From JAZDEU01 sp043808545 (GTDB lineage: Bacteria; Patescibacteriota; Patescibacteriia; JAZDEU01), in the NCBI GenBank assembly GCA_043808545.1, contig JAZDEU010000057.1, positions 1 to 11,511 of the forward strand: 11,511 nt of DNA, written 5' to 3'. The translations under genes were made by a program, and so were the position numbers. Below the pieces are notes generated by a model. It did no database searches, was not told where the DNA came from, and saw only the letters and a program-made list of their open reading frames with translations. Positions within the stretch are counted from its first letter, which is position 1. Each line of letters begins with the position of its first letter. This document shows, in pieces, positions 1 to 5,675 of this stretch.

Positions 1-1
1 C

Positions 2-144
2 TGCTCAAGTAGTTCCAAAAGTGCCATTTGCTAAAGGAATATTTTGCCTTCACAAGATTTATTCTTTGCGCTGGAATTTAATTTTTATTTAAAATTAGGG
101 GTTTTAAGCAAATGGCACTGAAACCGTGCTGAGTAGTTACCAAA
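2..144. repeat. Inverted repeat nested in an imperfect direct repeat
   Basis: A perfect 13-bp inverted repeat (AGTGCCATTTGCT at 20-32, its complement at 107-119) encloses about 74 AT-rich bases. Outside it, 2-19 and 127-144 resemble each other as direct copies: both carry TGCT, then AGTAGTT, then CCAAA. Inverted arms inside direct flanks are the layout of a small non-autonomous mobile element, but no transposase is present and the family is not recognised. It lies just downstream of the stop codon of the ABC-2 ATPase gene. No U-tract follows the arms, so it does not look like an ordinary intrinsic terminator. Confidence 0.5.
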
Positions 145-147
145 TTT

Positions 148-1134
148 TTAACTTTTCTTAAACACCCTCCTAATAACCTCTTCAATCTCCACCTCGTCAA
201 TTAAAATATCATCCACCGGAAGATTTGAATTTAAAATTCGCGCGGCGGCATCTTTCGCGCGGGAACGTTCCACCTCAAATTTCACCCTGTATTTATTAAA
301 TTCCGCGATTTTTCCAAATCCCTCAACATCTTTTTTGAAAACTCCATCCTCGTTAAAAGTTATCGTCAATAATTTATAAGAAATGTGTTTTTTAATTAAG
401 TCATCCAAACCGCCGTCATACATAATGCAACCATTATCAATTATTATTACGCGCTTGCATAATTTTTCTATATCCTCCATATAATGCGACGTTAGTATGA
501 TTGTGGTTCTGTTTTTCTCATTATAAAGCTTTAAAAAATCTCTAATATTCTGCTGGGCTACGACATCTAATCCTATCGTCGGCTCGTCTAGGAATAAAAC
601 CTTAGGCTTATGCAAAAGCGCCGCGATAAGTTCGCATTTCATTCTTTGTCCTAATGACAGCTTACGAACTGGTATATTTACAAAATCCGCAATGTCCAGA
701 ACCGACATAAGCTCATCCAATGATTTTTTAAAATCTTTATCGCTCACTTCGTAAATTTCTTTATTAAGAACAAAACTTTCCATCGCCGGAAGATCCCACC
801 ACAGCTGATTTTTCTGCCCCATCACCAAAGCAAACTGCTTTTGATACGCCGCCTCGCGCTTCCAAGGAATATGACCCAGCACTGTTGCCTCGCCGGATGT
901 CGGATATAAAATTCCAGAAAACATTTTTAAAGTAGTTGTTTTCCCCGCGCCATTCGGACCTAAAAATCCGACAAGCTCCCCTTCCTCAATTTCAAAATCA
1001 ATATTTTTCACAGCGTCCACATATAACTTTTCTCGTTTAAATAAACTTTTTACAGATGCCAGCATCCCTGCTTCTTTTTTGTAATAGTCGTATTGCTTTG
1101 TTAAGTTTTTTACTTGTATAATTTTATTAGACAT
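148..1134 (-). CDS. ABC-2 type exporter ATPase (COG4586-like)
   Basis: ATP-hydrolysing subunit of an ABC-2 type exporter, 328 residues, expected on the cytoplasmic face of the membrane. Visible motifs: Walker A GPNGAGKT at 59-66, a Q-loop near Q107, signature LSLGQ at 159-163 followed by RMKCELIAALLH, Walker B VLFLDE at 179-184 with the D-loop GLD after it, and the switch histidine H217 in TSHYMED. The LSLGQ signature in place of LSGGQ, the extended N-terminus before Walker A, and the C-terminal regulatory-like domain (about 245-328) fit the COG4586 group of uncharacterised export ATPases. It is the last gene of a minus-strand set with two permeases upstream, separated from them by 122 bases of repeats. 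The ATG at 1132-1134 is the natural start, since residues 4-12 form the usual first beta strand. No Shine-Dalgarno is visible. The substrate is unknown. Confidence 0.93.
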   Translation of the reverse strand: MSNKIIQVKNLTKQYDYYKKEAGMLASVKSLFKREKLYVDAVKNIDFEIEEGELVGFLGPNGAGKTTTLKMFSGILYPTSGEATVLGHIPWKREAAYQKQFALVMGQKNQLWWDLPAMESFVLNKEIYEVSDKDFKKSLDELMSVLDIADFVNIPVRKLSLGQRMKCELIAALLHKPKVLFLDEPTIGLDVVAQQNIRDFLKLYNEKNRTTIILTSHYMEDIEKLCKRVIIIDNGCIMYDGGLDDLIKKHISYKLLTITFNEDGVFKKDVEGFGKIAEFNKYRVKFEVERSRAKDAAARILNSNLPVDDILIDEVEIEEVIRRVFKKS

Positions 1135-1157
1135 ATTTTTATGTGATTTATATTAGT

Positions 1158-1248
1158 TGCGCGGATTATACGCGGATATTAACGCTGAATTTACGCGGAT
1201 ATTTTTTTCCGCGTTTTATCCGCGTAGTTATCCGCGTCAATTCCGCGT
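1158..1248. repeat. Inverted cluster of CGCGGAT words
   Basis: The left half carries GCGCGGATTA (1159-1168), ACGCGGATA (1170-1178), ACGCTGAAT (1182-1190) and ACGCGGATA (1193-1201). After a T-run the right half carries the complementary orientation: CCGCGT (1209-1214), ATCCGCGT (1218-1225), ATCCGCGT (1230-1237) and TTCCGCGT (1241-1248). The transcript could fold into a long imperfect hairpin. It fills the spacer between permease and ATPase genes of one operon and is far richer in GC than the surrounding spacers. A role in RNA stability or in differential expression of the operon is possible but is inference. Confidence 0.75.
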
Positions 1249-1270
1249 GCGCCTCGTTATGACGAGGCGC
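1249..1270. repeat. 9-bp palindrome over a stop codon
   Basis: GCGCCTCGT (1249-1257) and ACGAGGCGC (1262-1270) form a perfect stem with a four-base loop. The permease TAA stop (complement of 1257-1259) sits at the loop edge, so the last permease codons are encoded by one arm. In the transcript the hairpin is followed by the CGCGGAT cluster, not by a U-tract, so it is not a classical intrinsic terminator. It could act as an RNA-processing or stability hairpin between permease and ATPase cistrons. Confidence 0.6.
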
Positions 1271-2042
1271 TAGAATAATGCCTCAACCCAAACAAAAAAA
1301 ACTTCCTGCTTGCATAGAAAAAAATAGCCGCGATCAAGAATGACTGCGCTACTAATTTCCAATCCCACCACCCGCTTAAAACCTTTGCCGGCGCCGTCGC
1401 GATAAATGCAATCGGGATTATAAACGAAAATACTGTTTTCATTATACCAGAATATATATCTGATGGGTATTGGGAGATTTGGATAATACTGTCGCTAAGT
1501 CGGAATAATCCTCTATTTTCAATTGTCCAAAATGAAATTGAACTAACAAAAATAAGTATGCTATAAAAAATAATATAGCCGTTTATAATCAAAATTACAT
1601 ACAAAATAAGATCAATAAATTCAACTCCTCCTATATTTATTATAGCATAAGCTAAAACACAAAATGCCAAAAGCAGACGAAAAATATCTTCGGGATCAAT
1701 TCTACTAATTGAGACCAAATATTGGGTATCCAAAGGCTTATTGATAAAGCCATCTAAATTTCCTGCATTGATTATTTTTCTCAAATCGCCCATAAAAGCG
1801 CAAGTTACCCATCCCAACGCGTTAATTAAAATAAAACTTGCCACAATTAACAATGCGTGAAAAAAATCCCATCCAGCTATTAATGTCAAATTTTCATAAA
1901 TAATCTTTATAAAAAATATATAAACAGACATATGCAAAATAGTTAACATCATTATTAAAATAAAATTAAATCTATAAGCCATTCGCTGTAACAAATTCAT
2001 TTTAAAAAAATGCAGATAAATTTTTAGATATTTTTTCAACAT
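1257..2042 (-). CDS. ABC-2 family permease (COG3694-like)
   Basis: Integral membrane subunit of the exporter, 261 residues with about six hydrophobic segments. The N-terminus is basic and amphipathic (MLKKYLKIYLHFFKMNLLQRM), followed by YRFNFILI, a start shared in style with the partner permease. A cytoplasmic stretch near residues 80-110 reads GDLRKIINAGNLDGFINKPLD, then ISRIDPEDIFR; such a sequence (few fixed charges, N-K-P-L-D) is characteristic of the ABC2_membrane_6/DUF990 permeases that pair with COG4586 ATPases. The C-terminus FGLRHYSS also matches that family in style. Together with the other permease it should form the heterodimeric pore. It is the middle gene of the minus-strand set. 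The gap to the upstream permease gene (182 bases) holds a palindromic repeat. The substrate cannot be told from sequence. Confidence 0.88.
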   Translation of the reverse strand: MLKKYLKIYLHFFKMNLLQRMAYRFNFILIMMLTILHMSVYIFFIKIIYENLTLIAGWDFFHALLIVASFILINALGWVTCAFMGDLRKIINAGNLDGFINKPLDTQYLVSISRIDPEDIFRLLLAFCVLAYAIINIGGVEFIDLILYVILIINGYIIFYSILIFVSSISFWTIENRGLFRLSDSIIQISQYPSDIYSGIMKTVFSFIIPIAFIATAPAKVLSGWWDWKLVAQSFLIAAIFFYASRKFFLFGLRHYSSASS

Positions 2043-2055
2043 AATAGATACTCGG

Positions 2056-2203
2056 TTTTGTCATTCCGACCGGAGCGAAGCCCGAGGGACGAGGACAAGC
2101 GAAGTGGAGGAATCTGTTTTTTATCCAAACTGGCACTATGCACAGATTCCTCCGCTCCCCATCAACTCGCTCCGCTCGCTCGGGATCGGTCGGAATGACA
2201 AAA
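2056..2203. repeat. 148-bp palindromic repeat element
   Basis: The ends are a perfect 15-bp inverted repeat: TTTTGTCATTCCGAC (2056-2070) and its complement (2189-2203). The inner arms also match (GGAGGAATCTG at 2106-2116 and its complement at 2143-2153), leaving a 26-base centre. Between them the arms hold related GAGCGAAGC/GCTCCGCTCGCTC words. Sequences built on GTCATTCCGA...GAGGAATCTG occur in many bacterial genomes as palindromic intergenic elements, from memory. No protein-coding capacity is convincing. It lies inside the exporter operon between the two permease genes, without an obvious terminator tract. Confidence 0.85.
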
Positions 2204-2223
2204 TATTTATTATCCTCATTCCT

Positions 2224-3012
2224 TTACGCGCCATACGCCTCATATATTTTTATCCCGCGTTTCCATAAAATACAGGCTGTTATTGATAATATAGCTATCC
2301 ACACTATTGGCACTATTAAAGATTGCCAACTAAATTGCGCTTTATTCAAAAATATTGAAATCGGTTCATAGATCATATATCTGAATGGCAAAAAATTAGA
2401 GATTTTTAAAAGCCAGTTCGGGAATAAATCCATAGGAATATATTTACCTCCTAAAAATTCGCCTATGATTTGCGATCCATAAACAATACTTTGTATCATC
2501 CCAAGCCAAAAACTTGTTAAACCAAGATTATAAGAAATCAAAAAATAAAGAAACGCCGCTAAAATAAAAGAAATAATAAAAAAAATCCATTGTTTCCAAT
2601 TATTCGGATAAACTAAAAATTTTTTCAAAAAAATAAAAAAAATGATTAAAATCGGGATGTAATTAACCAAACCATTCGCAAACCCACCGAAATACTTCGC
2701 TAAGTGATTAAATATATAGCTTAATGGTTTTAATAAAAAATTATTTACCACTCCCAATCTTATCTCATCGCTGATCATCCATCCTGTATCTCGAAAAAAC
2801 AAAAATGTCCAAATGGTAACTAAGAGGTAATATGTCAAAAGCGCCTTTAAATCGTAATTCCCAATTTTATTTCCTTCAGAATATATCTTTATCCAAAAAT
2901 AAAAAAAGAATACTAAAATGAAGCCATTGCTAAAAATGCTTATAAAAAAATTAAAACGATACTGCATTTCTCTTTGTAGCTCCAACTTAAAAATTGTCCA
3001 ATACTTTTTCAT
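2224..3012 (-). CDS. ABC-2 family permease (COG4587-like)
   Basis: Second membrane subunit of the exporter, 262 residues from the start chosen here, with about six hydrophobic segments. It begins MKKYWTIFKLELQREMQYRF, the amphipathic pre-TM1 helix typical of this permease group. A longer reading frame reaches an ATG at 3120, but that would run into the tRNA-Val gene, and the extra 36 residues are encoded by repeat hairpins without homology-like character, so the ATG at 3010-3012 is preferred. Conserved-looking features include RDTGWMISDEIRLGVVNNFL, close to the family loop with a structural L-K-P-L, and the C-terminal IKIYEAYGA. It is the first gene of the exporter set, transcribed toward the second permease and the ATPase. 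There is no clear Shine-Dalgarno. Confidence 0.87.
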   Translation of the reverse strand: MKKYWTIFKLELQREMQYRFNFFISIFSNGFILVFFFYFWIKIYSEGNKIGNYDLKALLTYYLLVTIWTFLFFRDTGWMISDEIRLGVVNNFLLKPLSYIFNHLAKYFGGFANGLVNYIPILIIFFIFLKKFLVYPNNWKQWIFFIISFILAAFLYFLISYNLGLTSFWLGMIQSIVYGSQIIGEFLGGKYIPMDLFPNWLLKISNFLPFRYMIYEPISIFLNKAQFSWQSLIVPIVWIAILSITACILWKRGIKIYEAYGA

Positions 3013-3022
3013 GGTTTTAAAC

Positions 3023-3085
3023 GCGGCACTACGAATGCCGCCCATCCGAATATCCGAGCCTGCGCTAAAGCTAGGCAAGGCAGGC
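3023..3085. repeat. Two adjacent GC-rich hairpins
   Basis: GCGGCA (3023-3028) pairs with TGCCGC (3036-3041), and GCCTGC (3058-3063) pairs with GCAGGC (3080-3085). They occupy the spacer between tRNA-Val and the first permease gene and contrast with the AT-rich surroundings. In the minus-strand transcript they would lie just upstream of the permease start. Confidence 0.55.
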
Positions 3086-3113
3086 GAAAATGAATTATCA
3101 GACTTAATGTAAG

Positions 3114-3187
3114 TGCGCATATCTGGGCTCGAACCAGAGACCTCTCGCGTGTGAAGCGAACGCTCTAACCAACTGAGCTATACGCGC
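3114..3187 (-). tRNA. tRNA-Val(CAC)
   Basis: A full 74-nt cloverleaf reads on the minus strand. The acceptor stem GCGCGTA pairs with TATGCGC (one G-U). The D arm GCTC/GAGC encloses AGTTGGTTA. The anticodon stem TTCGC/GCGAG holds loop TTCACAC with anticodon CAC (complement of 3151-3153). The T arm TCTGG/CCAGA encloses TTCGAGC. The discriminator base is A at 3114, followed by CTT, so CCA is not encoded. The CAC anticodon reads GUG only, so another valine tRNA must exist elsewhere. Confidence 0.96.
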
Positions 3188-3206
3188 GCTATAATCTGAA
3201 TCTTGA

Positions 3207-3394
3207 CTACTCACGGCTTAATTTTTTTGTAAGTTCCGCCACCCGTTTTCCTAAACCATAACATTCTTTCTTCGCGCGCTCATCAAATTTATGACACGCC
3301 GCGCCGTAATGGCCGCCGCTTGAAATCGGATCGCCGCAGACTATCATTCCATGTACTAACATAGATTGCAAAATAGCAAGCAAAGTAGTTTCTT
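3207..3394 (-). pseudogene. 5'-truncated flavodoxin/NAD(P)H-quinone-reductase-like remnant
   Basis: The minus-strand frame ending with TAG at 3207-3209 encodes about 62 residues resembling the C-terminal third of the flavodoxin/WrbA family: ETTLLAILQSMLVHGMIV, then GGHYGAA, and a last helix LGKRVAELTKKL. In full-length relatives the ETTLL segment follows the second FMN-contacting loop, and the N-terminal phosphate-binding loop and first half of the flavodoxin fold are missing here. Upstream of ETTLL the frame passes into an A-rich tract (KKAKKQKTKK) and then straight into tRNA-Ala, so the apparent ATG at 3495-3497 lies within the tRNA and is not a credible start. It is best read as a decayed gene left at the 3' side of tRNA-Ala. 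The family assignment is from motif memory only. Confidence 0.65.
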
Positions 3395-3438
3395 TTTTTG
3401 TTTTTTGTTTTTTTGCTTTCTTGTTTTCTTGAAATAGG

Positions 3439-3512
<74 letters not shown>

Positions 3513-3517
3513 TTTCT

Positions 3518-3526
3518 AATATAACA
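3518..3526 (-). promoter_or_regulatory. Candidate extended -10 for tRNA-Ala
   Basis: On the minus strand TG-T-TATATT lies six bases before the tRNA-Ala 5' end. A TTGCAT hexamer 19 bases upstream is a weak -35. The predicted start would fall almost on the mature tRNA 5' end, leaving little or no leader, so this is a tentative call. Confidence 0.3.
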
Positions 3527-3528
3527 CT

Positions 3529-3637
3529 AATCTGCTAATCTTATGCAAATCTACAAATATGCGAATACTACGAATAAAAAACTAAAATAATTTGTAGATT
3601 AGCGAATTTGCAGATTTGCATTTCATTTGTAGATTTG
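3529..3637. repeat. Inverted ATTTGTAGATT / GCAGATTTGC word cluster
   Basis: AATCTACAAAT (3548-3558) is matched by ATTTGTAGATT (3590-3600), and ATGCAAATCT (3543-3552) by AGATTTGCAT (3612-3621). A further ATTTGTAGATTTG copy lies at 3625-3637. The words fill the spacer between tRNA-Ala and the RNase P RNA gene. In the minus-strand transcript this is downstream of the RNase P RNA 3' end, and no GC-rich terminator is visible in it. Confidence 0.7.
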
Positions 3638-3642
3638 TATTG

Positions 3643-4073
3643 AGTTTAGGTAAGCTATAAGCCGGATTCTGTATCCACCCAATGGCGGACGATGATCATC
3701 TATCTGGGATTATGATTGCTCATAACCTCAAGCGAGCTACTTTTCTTCGCCTCTTGCGAGGCGAGTTTGCTCTTGCATCAAACAGGGTTTACCACACATA
3801 CGACTCACGACGTATGGAGAACTGTAGCACTTACGCACATCAGTTCACTTTTCACCTTTCATCCGCCTTAGGCGGGTTAGTATAGTCTCTGTGGCACTTT
3901 CCCTATCTCGCGCTTTACAGCGCGGACGGCCGGCGTTACCGGCTGCTTTTGTCCAAACCGCAAAAAGCGATCTGAGATGTCCGGACTTTCCTCCCGCATC
4001 ACATTAGCGTTTATTAGCTTTCTAATTTGCGTTAATTAGTGTATATGCGAGCGATCATCCGCTTACCTAAACT
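3643..4073 (-). ncRNA. rnpB: RNase P RNA (type A-like)
   Basis: Catalytic RNA of RNase P, which matures tRNA 5' ends. The ends form a perfect 13-bp P1 helix: 4061-4073 pairs with 3643-3655. The conserved 5' core GAGGAAAGTCCGGACA is the complement of 3978-3993, and the 3' core ACAGAATCCGGCTTAT is the complement of 3657-3672, so the P4 elements are intact. A GGTAAACCC segment (complement about 3785-3793) and the GCAAG...GCTTGAGG pair also match bacterial type A RNAs. At 3747-3764 the place of P15-P17 is taken by a single 7-bp hairpin with a GCAA loop, so the GGU motif that binds tRNA CCA seems absent. An open reading frame inside (3682-3885, plus strand) is a shadow. The length of about 431 nt is above the usual 350-400, mainly from the P3/P1 side and the upper stems. 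Confidence 0.95.
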
Positions 4074-4079
4074 AACTAT

Positions 4080-4108
4080 AAAATAACATATTATAGCGCA
4101 AAAGTCAA
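4080..4108 (-). promoter_or_regulatory. Promoter for RNase P RNA
   Basis: On the minus strand a -35 TTGACT (4103-4108) and a -10 TATTTT (4080-4085) are separated by 17 bases, putting the start near 4073-4075, exactly where P1 begins. A perfect TATAAT (4090-4095) lies between them but only 7 bases from TTGACT. It would need another, unseen -35, so it is the weaker alternative. Confidence 0.5.
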
Positions 4109-4147
4109 AAAATAGTTTTAAACGCTCTGTTTTAATGTTATCGTGTT

Positions 4148-4564
4148 TTAATGTTTTCTTGAGGTAAGGTCAATCGCTGCATTTACCAATTTATCAGCTT
4201 CGCTATTCATTTCACGGCGAATATACTTATAAGTTATTTTTTTAAACCATAAACTTAAATTCCAAACTTTTGTAAATAATTTAGCTAAATTTTTGTCTTT
4301 CACTCTATACTCCCGCCTCATCTGCTTTACCACTAATTCACTATCCAAGAAACATTCTACTTCTTCAGCGCCTAATTCTTTCACTTTTTCCAGTCCTTTA
4401 ATCAACGCCATATATTCCGCGTAATTATTTGTCGCCACGCCAATATATTCAGAAATCTCCGCAACAATGTCATCCTGTCCATCTTTTAAAACCGCGCCAA
4501 TCCCAGCCGGTCCTGGATTCCCCCGCGCCCCGCCGTCGGTATAGAGTTTTATTTTTTTTAACAT
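4148..4564 (-). CDS. RNase HI family protein
   Basis: Endonuclease cutting the RNA strand of RNA-DNA hybrids, 138 residues, expected in the cytoplasm. The four catalytic acidic residues are in place: D10 in YTDGGARGNPG, E50 in NNYAEYMALI, D74 in FLDSELVV and D124 in NSEADKLVN. The GGARGNPGPAG start and the RREMNSEADKLVN end are typical of the short RNase HI-like (RVT_3) branch, which lacks the basic handle of E. coli RnhA and is common in compact genomes. The ATG at 4562-4564 is directly followed by the first beta strand, so no other start fits. It lies between the glycosyltransferase genes (157 bases upstream, repeat-filled) and the RNase P RNA, on the same strand. There is no visible Shine-Dalgarno. 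The symbol is left empty because rnhA versus paralogue cannot be settled. Confidence 0.93.
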   Translation of the reverse strand: MLKKIKLYTDGGARGNPGPAGIGAVLKDGQDDIVAEISEYIGVATNNYAEYMALIKGLEKVKELGAEEVECFLDSELVVKQMRREYRVKDKNLAKLFTKVWNLSLWFKKITYKYIRREMNSEADKLVNAAIDLTSRKH

Positions 4565-4582
4565 AATATTATTAAACCAATA

Positions 4583-4711
4583 AATTCCTAAGCGCTAAAT
4601 ACGAAATCCTAAACAAATCTCAACTTTCAAAAACTAAAATTCAAAATAATGTTTAAATTTTTGTTAATTTGGATTTTGAAGTTATTTAGGATTTAGAGTT
4701 TAGAATTTTTA
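4583..4711. repeat. Inverted AAATCCTAAA word cluster
   Basis: AAATCCTAAA (4604-4613) is mirrored by TTTAGGATTT (4685-4694), with further loosely matching words inward (ATTCAAAAT against ATTTTGAAG) and outward (AAATTCCTA against TAGAATTT). It fills the spacer between the glycosyltransferase and RNase H genes. The word family differs from those of the neighbouring spacers. Confidence 0.65.
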
Positions 4712-4721
4712 TTTTAAATTA

Positions 4722-5555
4722 TCAGTGCTCCGTGTCTATCCGTCTCTTATCCGTGTCCATCCGTCTGGCGCCTTTCCACTTCCAAAAATACTTCCCCCAA
4801 CTCGCAATATGCGTCCATGTCGTCCTATTTTTTAGCGCCTTCAGCCCTTCAGCTTTATTAGATAATCGCTCGTCTAAATGGATAACTTTTGCGTCCGCCA
4901 AATAATAAACTTTCCATCCCGCATTTTTCACTCGCCTGCAAAAATCCGTATCTTCAAAAAATAAGAAAAAACGCTCGTCAAAAAGTCCAATCTTATTAAA
5001 AACATCTTTTCTAATCATAAGACACGCGCCTAAAAACCAGTCCACTTCCCGCGATGAATCATGATCCCAATCAGCAATCTCAAATTTATCAAGCTTATTT
5101 TTAACATAAGAAAATTTTTGCAAAAAAGAAAGCCTGCGATAAATCGGTATAAAAAAATCATGAAATCTCATGCAAGATCGCTGAATAGTCCCATTCGGAT
5201 TTAAAAGCTGGGGCGCTGCCATCCCGACATCAAGACGCGCAGACATAAAATTATACATATTCTCAATCGCGCCCTCTAAAACAGTTATATCTGGATTTAA
5301 TATTAAAACATATTTTCCTTTTGAATATCTAATCCCTGCGTTATTTCCAGCAGAATATCCCCTGTTTTTTTTAAGCCGTATAAATTTAACATCTGTAAAA
5401 TCCTTAGAAAGCATCCCTCCGATTCCATCATCTGAAGCATTATCAACGACGATAATTTCATACCTCAAATTCAAATCAGCCGCCTTTAAATTTTTCAGGC
5501 AGACTCGCGCTAGATCTTTATATTTGTAATTTAAGATTATAATTGATAACTCCAT
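4722..5555 (-). CDS. Family 2 glycosyltransferase (rhamnosyltransferase/WbbL-like)
   Basis: Inverting GT-A glycosyltransferase of 277 residues (COG1216 style), probably acting at the cytoplasmic membrane on a lipid-linked glycan. Motifs: SIIILNYKYKDL at the N-terminus, EIIVVDNASDDG (D38) for the nucleotide, RGYSAGNNAGI at 65-75, and an NPD motif at 87-89 in place of DXD, as in many rhamnosyltransferases. The acceptor-side signature is VDWFLGACLMIRKDVF, then FDERFFLFFEDTDFCRR. There are no transmembrane helices. The sugar and acceptor are unknown. The last 12-14 residues (RMDTDKRRIDTEH) are encoded by a 21-base tandem repeat (4730-4767) and look like an accidental tail. It lies 120 bases downstream of a second GT2 gene on the same strand, so a joint transcript is likely. 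The start is the ATG at 5553-5555, at the first beta strand. Confidence 0.92.
   Translation of the reverse strand: MELSIIILNYKYKDLARVCLKNLKAADLNLRYEIIVVDNASDDGIGGMLSKDFTDVKFIRLKKNRGYSAGNNAGIRYSKGKYVLILNPDITVLEGAIENMYNFMSARLDVGMAAPQLLNPNGTIQRSCMRFHDFFIPIYRRLSFLQKFSYVKNKLDKFEIADWDHDSSREVDWFLGACLMIRKDVFNKIGLFDERFFLFFEDTDFCRRVKNAGWKVYYLADAKVIHLDERLSNKAEGLKALKNRTTWTHIASWGKYFWKWKGARRMDTDKRRIDTEH
4730..4767. repeat. Tandem repeat forming a gene's 3' end
   Basis: Two copies of CCGTGTCYATCCGTCT, spaced 21 bases apart (4730 and 4751). On the coding strand they encode the terminal RMDTDKRRIDTEH of the glycosyltransferase. The period of seven codons keeps the frame open until the TGA, which is immediately followed by TAA. 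Confidence 0.75.
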
Positions 5556-5560
5556 ACGGA

Positions 5561-5675
5561 TTAAAATTCTTAATTCTTAATTTTTAATGAATTTTTAATT
5601 TCTAATTTCCAATAAATAAGGATTGAAAATTTCATTCCACTCCTTAAAAATTGATTTAAAATTAAAAATTTTAAA
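5561..5675. repeat. AATTTTTAAT inverted word cluster
   Basis: AATTTTTAAT occurs at 5579-5588 and 5590-5599, and its complement ATTAAAAATT at 5661-5670. The rest of the spacer consists of near copies (ATTCTTAATTCTTAA, AAATTTTAAATT). It separates the two glycosyltransferase genes. Low complexity alone could produce part of this, so the pairing is weaker than in the GC-richer clusters. Confidence 0.5.

Noticed and set aside
1249..1270. Intrinsic terminator after the permease
   Set aside because: Strong stem but no U-tract on the minus-strand side, and the ATPase gene follows in the same operon.
2138..2371. Plus-strand 77-residue reading frame
   Set aside because: Starts in the palindromic element and runs antisense to the permease; a shadow.
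3010..3120. Longer start (ATG at 3120) for the first permease
   Set aside because: It overlaps the tRNA-Val gene, and the extra residues come from GC hairpins; the amphipathic family N-terminus begins at 3012.
3682..3885. Plus-strand 67-residue reading frame
   Set aside because: Lies wholly within the RNase P RNA and has no protein-like features.
4090..4095. TATAAT as the RNase P RNA -10 box
   Set aside because: Only 7 bases from the TTGACT hexamer and no other -35 at 16-18 bases; TATTTT at 4080-4085 fits spacing and start better, though not with certainty.
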